DNA of 8,666 bases, taken from positions 1 through 8,666 of the forward strand of contig CAJKQK010000081.1 in NCBI GenBank assembly GCA_905202055.1, written 5' to 3'. Both the position numbers and the translations under genes were made by a program. A model generated the notes under the pieces. That model was not told the origin of the DNA. It did no database searches and saw only the letters and a list, made by a program, of their open reading frames with translations. Position 1 is the stretch's first letter. Every line of letters starts with the position of its first letter. Source of the stretch: an uncultured Oxalobacter sp. Lineage in GTDB: Bacteria; Pseudomonadota; Gammaproteobacteria; Burkholderiales; Burkholderiaceae_D. Positions 6,187 through 8,666 of this stretch are shown here, piece by piece.

Positions 6187-7542
6187 ATGCCGATCAATAC
6201 TATTCAAATCAAATCTCTGGATGCCGAAGGACGCGGAGTGGGGCATTTGCCCAATGAAGACGGGGCACTCGGAAAAGTCGTTTTTGTTGAAGGTGCATTG
6301 CCAGGTGAAGTGGTGCATTTCGAAACGGTCAAGAGAAAAAGCAAATGGGAACTGGCGAAAATGATTTCCCTTTTCCGGGAATCGCCGGTTCGTGCCAAAC
6401 CCAAATGTCCGCATTTCAAGGTTTGTGGCGGTTGTTCGATGCAGCATGTCGAACCGTCGGCACAGGTTGCGATGAAACAGCGTGTACTGGAAGACAATCT
6501 CTGGCATATCGGCCGTATCAGGCCTGAAAGAATGTTGCGTCCCATTTATGGGCCTTATTGGGGCTATCGTTTCCGGGCACGCCTGTCCGTCAATTACGTA
6601 GCCAAAAAAGGCGGCATTCTCGTCGGTTTCAGGGAAAGGCAATCACGCTATGTCGTCGACATGAAAGAATGCCATGTATTGCCCCCCCATATTTCCGACA
6701 TGCTGGTGCCCCTTCGGCAATTGATCGAATCGCTCTCCATCATGCGGGAAGTTCCACAAATTGAAGTCGCGATCGGAAGCGATGGGGATCAGCCGATTAC
6801 GGCCCTGCTGTTGCGTATCATGGCGCCTTTGACGGCGGATGACGAAAGCGAACTGAAACGTTTTGCCGATGAACACAAGGTTCAGTGGTGGCTTCAGACG
6901 AAAGGGCCTGATACCATCAGACTTTTCTATCCTGATGAAAATGCGCTGAAATATGTCCTGCCGGAATTCGGCGTCGAGATGCCTTTCAAACCAAACGATT
7001 TCACACAAGTCAATTACCACATCAATCAGGTTCTGGTGTCACGTGCCTTGCGCTTGCTGGATATCGGCAAGGACGAGCGGATAGCTGACCTGTTTTGCGG
7101 GCTGGGCAATTTCTCCCTGCCGATTGCCAGACTTGCAAAAGAAGTTGTTGGTATAGAAGGAAGCGACATCCTGACCCAACGTGCACAGGAAAACGCCAAA
7201 CTGAACGGTCTGGAAGATAGAACGAAATTTGCATGCAGCAATCTGTTCGAGATGACAGCGGAAAACTGGGTTGCACTGGGACAATTCGACCGTATCCTGA
7301 TCGATCCACCCCGGGATGGCGCTGCGGCAGTCTGTCAGGCCATTGCTGATCTGGATGGAAAACATTCCCGGTTCAAGCCGAAACGGATCGTTTACGTTTC
7401 GTGCAATCCATCGACACTGGCACGTGATGCCGGCATTCTGGTTACGGAGGGTGGCTACAGGCTCGCAATGGCCGGTGTCATCAATATGTTTCCGCATACC
7501 TCGCATGTCGAATCGATGGCGGTCTTCGAACTCATTCGTTAA
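6187..7542 (+). CDS. rlmD: 23S rRNA (uracil-1939-C5)-methyltransferase RlmD
   Basis: RlmD (formerly RumA) makes m5U at position 1939 of 23S rRNA using SAM and carries a [4Fe-4S] cluster. The 451-residue protein has an N-terminal TRAM domain (about 1-63), cluster ligands Cys74, Cys80, Cys83 (CPHFKVCGGC) and Cys162 (KECHVL), the FTQVN motif (272-276), SAM motif DLFCGLGNFSLP (301-312), DPPRDG (373-378), the catalytic nucleophile Cys406 in SCNPSTLARD, and the general base Glu442 in HVES. Start: ATG at 6187 gives MPINTIQIKSL; AAGG at 6180-6183 is close (3 nt spacing). An in-frame TTG at 6148 lies inside the terminator stem and is rejected. No clear promoter is visible, so expression may rely on read-through or an unrecognised promoter near 6168. 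Assignment to RlmD over RlmC/TrmA rests on the TRAM domain and cluster pattern. Confidence 0.95.
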   Translation: MPINTIQIKSLDAEGRGVGHLPNEDGALGKVVFVEGALPGEVVHFETVKRKSKWELAKMISLFRESPVRAKPKCPHFKVCGGCSMQHVEPSAQVAMKQRVLEDNLWHIGRIRPERMLRPIYGPYWGYRFRARLSVNYVAKKGGILVGFRERQSRYVVDMKECHVLPPHISDMLVPLRQLIESLSIMREVPQIEVAIGSDGDQPITALLLRIMAPLTADDESELKRFADEHKVQWWLQTKGPDTIRLFYPDENALKYVLPEFGVEMPFKPNDFTQVNYHINQVLVSRALRLLDIGKDERIADLFCGLGNFSLPIARLAKEVVGIEGSDILTQRAQENAKLNGLEDRTKFACSNLFEMTAENWVALGQFDRILIDPPRDGAAAVCQAIADLDGKHSRFKPKRIVYVSCNPSTLARDAGILVTEGGYRLAMAGVINMFPHTSHVESMAVFELIR

Positions 7543-7554
7543 AATGGGGTATTC

Positions 7555-7582
7555 TTGTCAGGACTGAACTCACTTTTATTTA
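7555..7582 (+). promoter_or_regulatory. Possible sigma70-type promoter for msrB-yciB
   Basis: TTGTCA (7555-7560) is 5/6 to the -35 consensus. After a 16-nt spacer comes TATTTA (7577-7582), only 3/6 to the -10 consensus. It lies in the 121-nt rlmD-msrB gap, where a promoter is expected, but the -10 is weak and this is a tentative call. Confidence 0.25.
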
Positions 7583-7629
7583 ACAAATCTGATAGCTGAA
7601 ACTTTTCGAACAAGTAATCTGTCATTTCC

Positions 7630-7645
7630 ATTGAAAGAGTTCAAT
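7630..7645. repeat. Short inverted repeat just upstream of the msrB ribosome binding site
   Basis: ATTGAA (7630-7635) and TTCAAT (7640-7645) are perfect reverse complements around a 4-nt AGAG loop, ending 8 nt before the AAGGAG of msrB. It could be a small 5'-UTR hairpin or an operator half-site pair. The stem is AT-rich and may be chance. Confidence 0.3.
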
Positions 7646-7652
7646 ATCCTGC

Positions 7653-7658
7653 AAGGAG
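7653..7658 (+). promoter_or_regulatory. Ribosome binding site of msrB
   Basis: AAGGAG, a near-perfect Shine-Dalgarno sequence, lies 5 nt before the ATG at 7664. It decides the start in favour of MSKPRVQKTD over the in-frame TTG at 7631. It is one of the two best ribosome binding sites in the window. Confidence 0.8.
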
Positions 7659-7663
7659 CGATT

Positions 7664-8089
7664 ATGAGCAAACCCAGAGTACAAAAAACAGATGCCGAAT
7701 GGCGGGCGCAGCTTTCTCCCGTAGCGTATGCCGTGACCAGACAGGCGGCGACGGAACCGCCCTTTACCGGCGAGTACTGGAACCATGACGAAACCGGCGT
7801 TTATACGTGTGTCAATTGTGGAACGCCACTGTTCATTTCCGACACAAAATTCGATGCCGGTTGTGGCTGGCCGAGTTTTTTTGCACCCGTCGACCCTGAA
7901 AATGTAAAGGAAAAGGTCGATGTCTCGCTGGGCATGGTGCGTACCGAAATTATCTGTGCCATTTGTGATGCCCATCTGGGCCACGTATTTGACGACGGTC
8001 CTCCTCCGACAGGGCTGCGTTATTGTATTAATTCTGCCGCCCTGCGATTCGATCCGCTACCTGAAAAGGCAGAATCTTCTGATAAGTGA
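7664..8089 (+). CDS. msrB: Peptide-methionine (R)-S-oxide reductase MsrB
   Basis: MsrB reduces the R-epimer of methionine sulfoxide in proteins, a thioredoxin-recycled oxidative damage repair enzyme, probably cytoplasmic since no signal peptide is seen. The 141-residue product is a stand-alone MsrB, not fused to MsrA. Visible motifs: structural zinc ligands Cys49/Cys52 (CVNC) and Cys98/Cys101 (CAIC), the GCGWPSF loop with Cys67 as a likely resolving cysteine, HLGHVFDDGP, and the catalytic Cys121 in RYCINSAALRF (no selenocysteine). All key residues are present, so it should be active. It is preceded by a 121-nt gap that probably holds its promoter and followed after 11 nt by yciB, so the two are likely co-transcribed. 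Confidence 0.98.
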   Translation: MSKPRVQKTDAEWRAQLSPVAYAVTRQAATEPPFTGEYWNHDETGVYTCVNCGTPLFISDTKFDAGCGWPSFFAPVDPENVKEKVDVSLGMVRTEIICAICDAHLGHVFDDGPPPTGLRYCINSAALRFDPLPEKAESSDK

Positions 8090-8100
8090 CCAAGTAAAAA

Positions 8101-8666
8101 ATGAAATTTCTTTTCGACCTGTTTCCCGTCATCCTGTTTTTCGGTTCTTTTTCATGGGCAAAAAGCCATATCGCAACAGCACAAGCCATTGCGGATAAAT
8201 ACCTGTCCATGTTCGTTGCGGGAAACAGCATTCCCGAATCGTCAGTGCCCATCCTGCTGGCAACGGCGCTGGCGATTGTCGCGAGTGTTTTGCAGATCGT
8301 TTACCTGCTTGCCAGAAGACGGAAAATCGAGGCGACCCTGTGGATTTCCATGATTGTCATCACTGTTTTCGGTGGTGCGACGATTTATTTCGGAAGTGAG
8401 GAATTCATCAAATGGAAACCGACGGTTTTATACTGGCTGTTTGGCGCCGCGTTGTTGATCGCCTCTCTGGGATTCAAGAAAAACCTGATCCGGAGCATGA
8501 TGGAAAAAAAGGTCCAGCTGCCCGGGCCTGTCTGGCAAAAACTGAATATGGCATGGATCGTCTTTTTTGCCTTCATGGGTGTCTTGAACCTGTATGTGGC
8601 GTTCTGGGGTGGTTATGAAACGGCGACATGGGTCAGTTTCAAACTGTTCGGCAGCATGGGTCTGAT
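8101..8666 (+). CDS. yciB: Inner-membrane septation/envelope protein YciB (IspZ), 5' part
   Basis: Partial gene: 188 codons are open to the window end with no stop, so the C-terminus is missing. The protein belongs to the YciB/IspZ (intracellular septation protein A) family of multi-pass inner-membrane proteins implicated in envelope integrity and cell division. Evidence: MKFLFDLFPVILFF at the N-terminus, FGGATIYF at about 90-97, the family hallmark FIKWKPTVLYWLF at about 102-114, KKNLIRSMM, LPGPVWQKLNMAW, and WVSFKLFGSMGL near the visible end. About five hydrophobic segments are apparent. Between the first (about 5-18) and second (about 50-67) helices is a loop longer than in E. coli, as in Oxalobacteraceae-type homologues. 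The ATG at 8101 starts 11 nt after the msrB stop without a strong ribosome binding site, suggesting coupling. Judging from conserved neighbours, only about 20-25 residues are missing. Confidence 0.95.
   Translation, partial: MKFLFDLFPVILFFGSFSWAKSHIATAQAIADKYLSMFVAGNSIPESSVPILLATALAIVASVLQIVYLLARRRKIEATLWISMIVITVFGGATIYFGSEEFIKWKPTVLYWLFGAALLIASLGFKKNLIRSMMEKKVQLPGPVWQKLNMAWIVFFAFMGVLNLYVAFWGGYETATWVSFKLFGSMGL

Noticed and set aside
6682..6688. Run of seven C in rlmD as a possible phase-variation tract.
   Set aside because: The run is short, arises from ordinary Pro codons (LPPH), the gene is housekeeping, and the reading frame is intact.
7543..7663. Small ORF, small RNA or terminator in the rlmD-msrB gap.
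   Set aside because: No hairpin with a T-tract follows rlmD and no ORF with a ribosome binding site is visible; only a weak promoter candidate and a short dyad are seen.

Overview
This window is a co-oriented (+ strand) block of nine housekeeping genes from a betaproteobacterium. The protein sequences look most like Burkholderiales, and probably the family Oxalobacteraceae. The reasons are an IhfA with an N-terminal extension, a small MerR-type gene directly behind it, a Pcm with an extended N-terminus, and a YciB with a long first periplasmic loop. Base composition in the lines I counted is close to 50% GC, unusually low for that group and compatible with an Oxalobacter-like genome. The genus is an inference from memory of family sequences, not from a search.

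Layout. 1-3622 is the phenylalanyl-tRNA synthetase/IHF block: the 3' end of pheS, complete pheT, ihfA, and a short MerR-family regulator, with gaps of 55, 28 and 11 nt, so probably one operon. 3702-6115 is the stationary-phase/envelope block surE-pcm-nlpD; surE and pcm overlap by ATGA and nlpD follows 36 nt later. It ends in a strong hairpin terminator (6137-6175). 6187-7542 is rlmD, a 23S rRNA m5U methyltransferase. 7664-8666 is msrB followed 11 nt later by yciB (ispZ), which runs off the window end. No stretch over 300 bases lacks a gene, and no tRNA, rRNA, IS element, CRISPR array or prophage gene was seen.

How the genes work together. PheST charges tRNA-Phe. IhfA is half of the DNA-bending IHF heterodimer, and its linkage to pheST is the classic proteobacterial one. 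SurE (nucleotidase), Pcm (isoaspartyl repair) and NlpD (lipoprotein regulator of cell-wall amidases) form the conserved cluster that normally leads into rpoS. MsrB repairs oxidised methionine, and YciB is an inner-membrane envelope protein.

Most notable point: rpoS, normally directly after nlpD and often before rlmD in Burkholderiales, is absent. The 71-nt nlpD-rlmD gap holds only the terminator and the rlmD ribosome binding region. Otherwise the window is ordinary core genome, and I found no convincing undescribed system.
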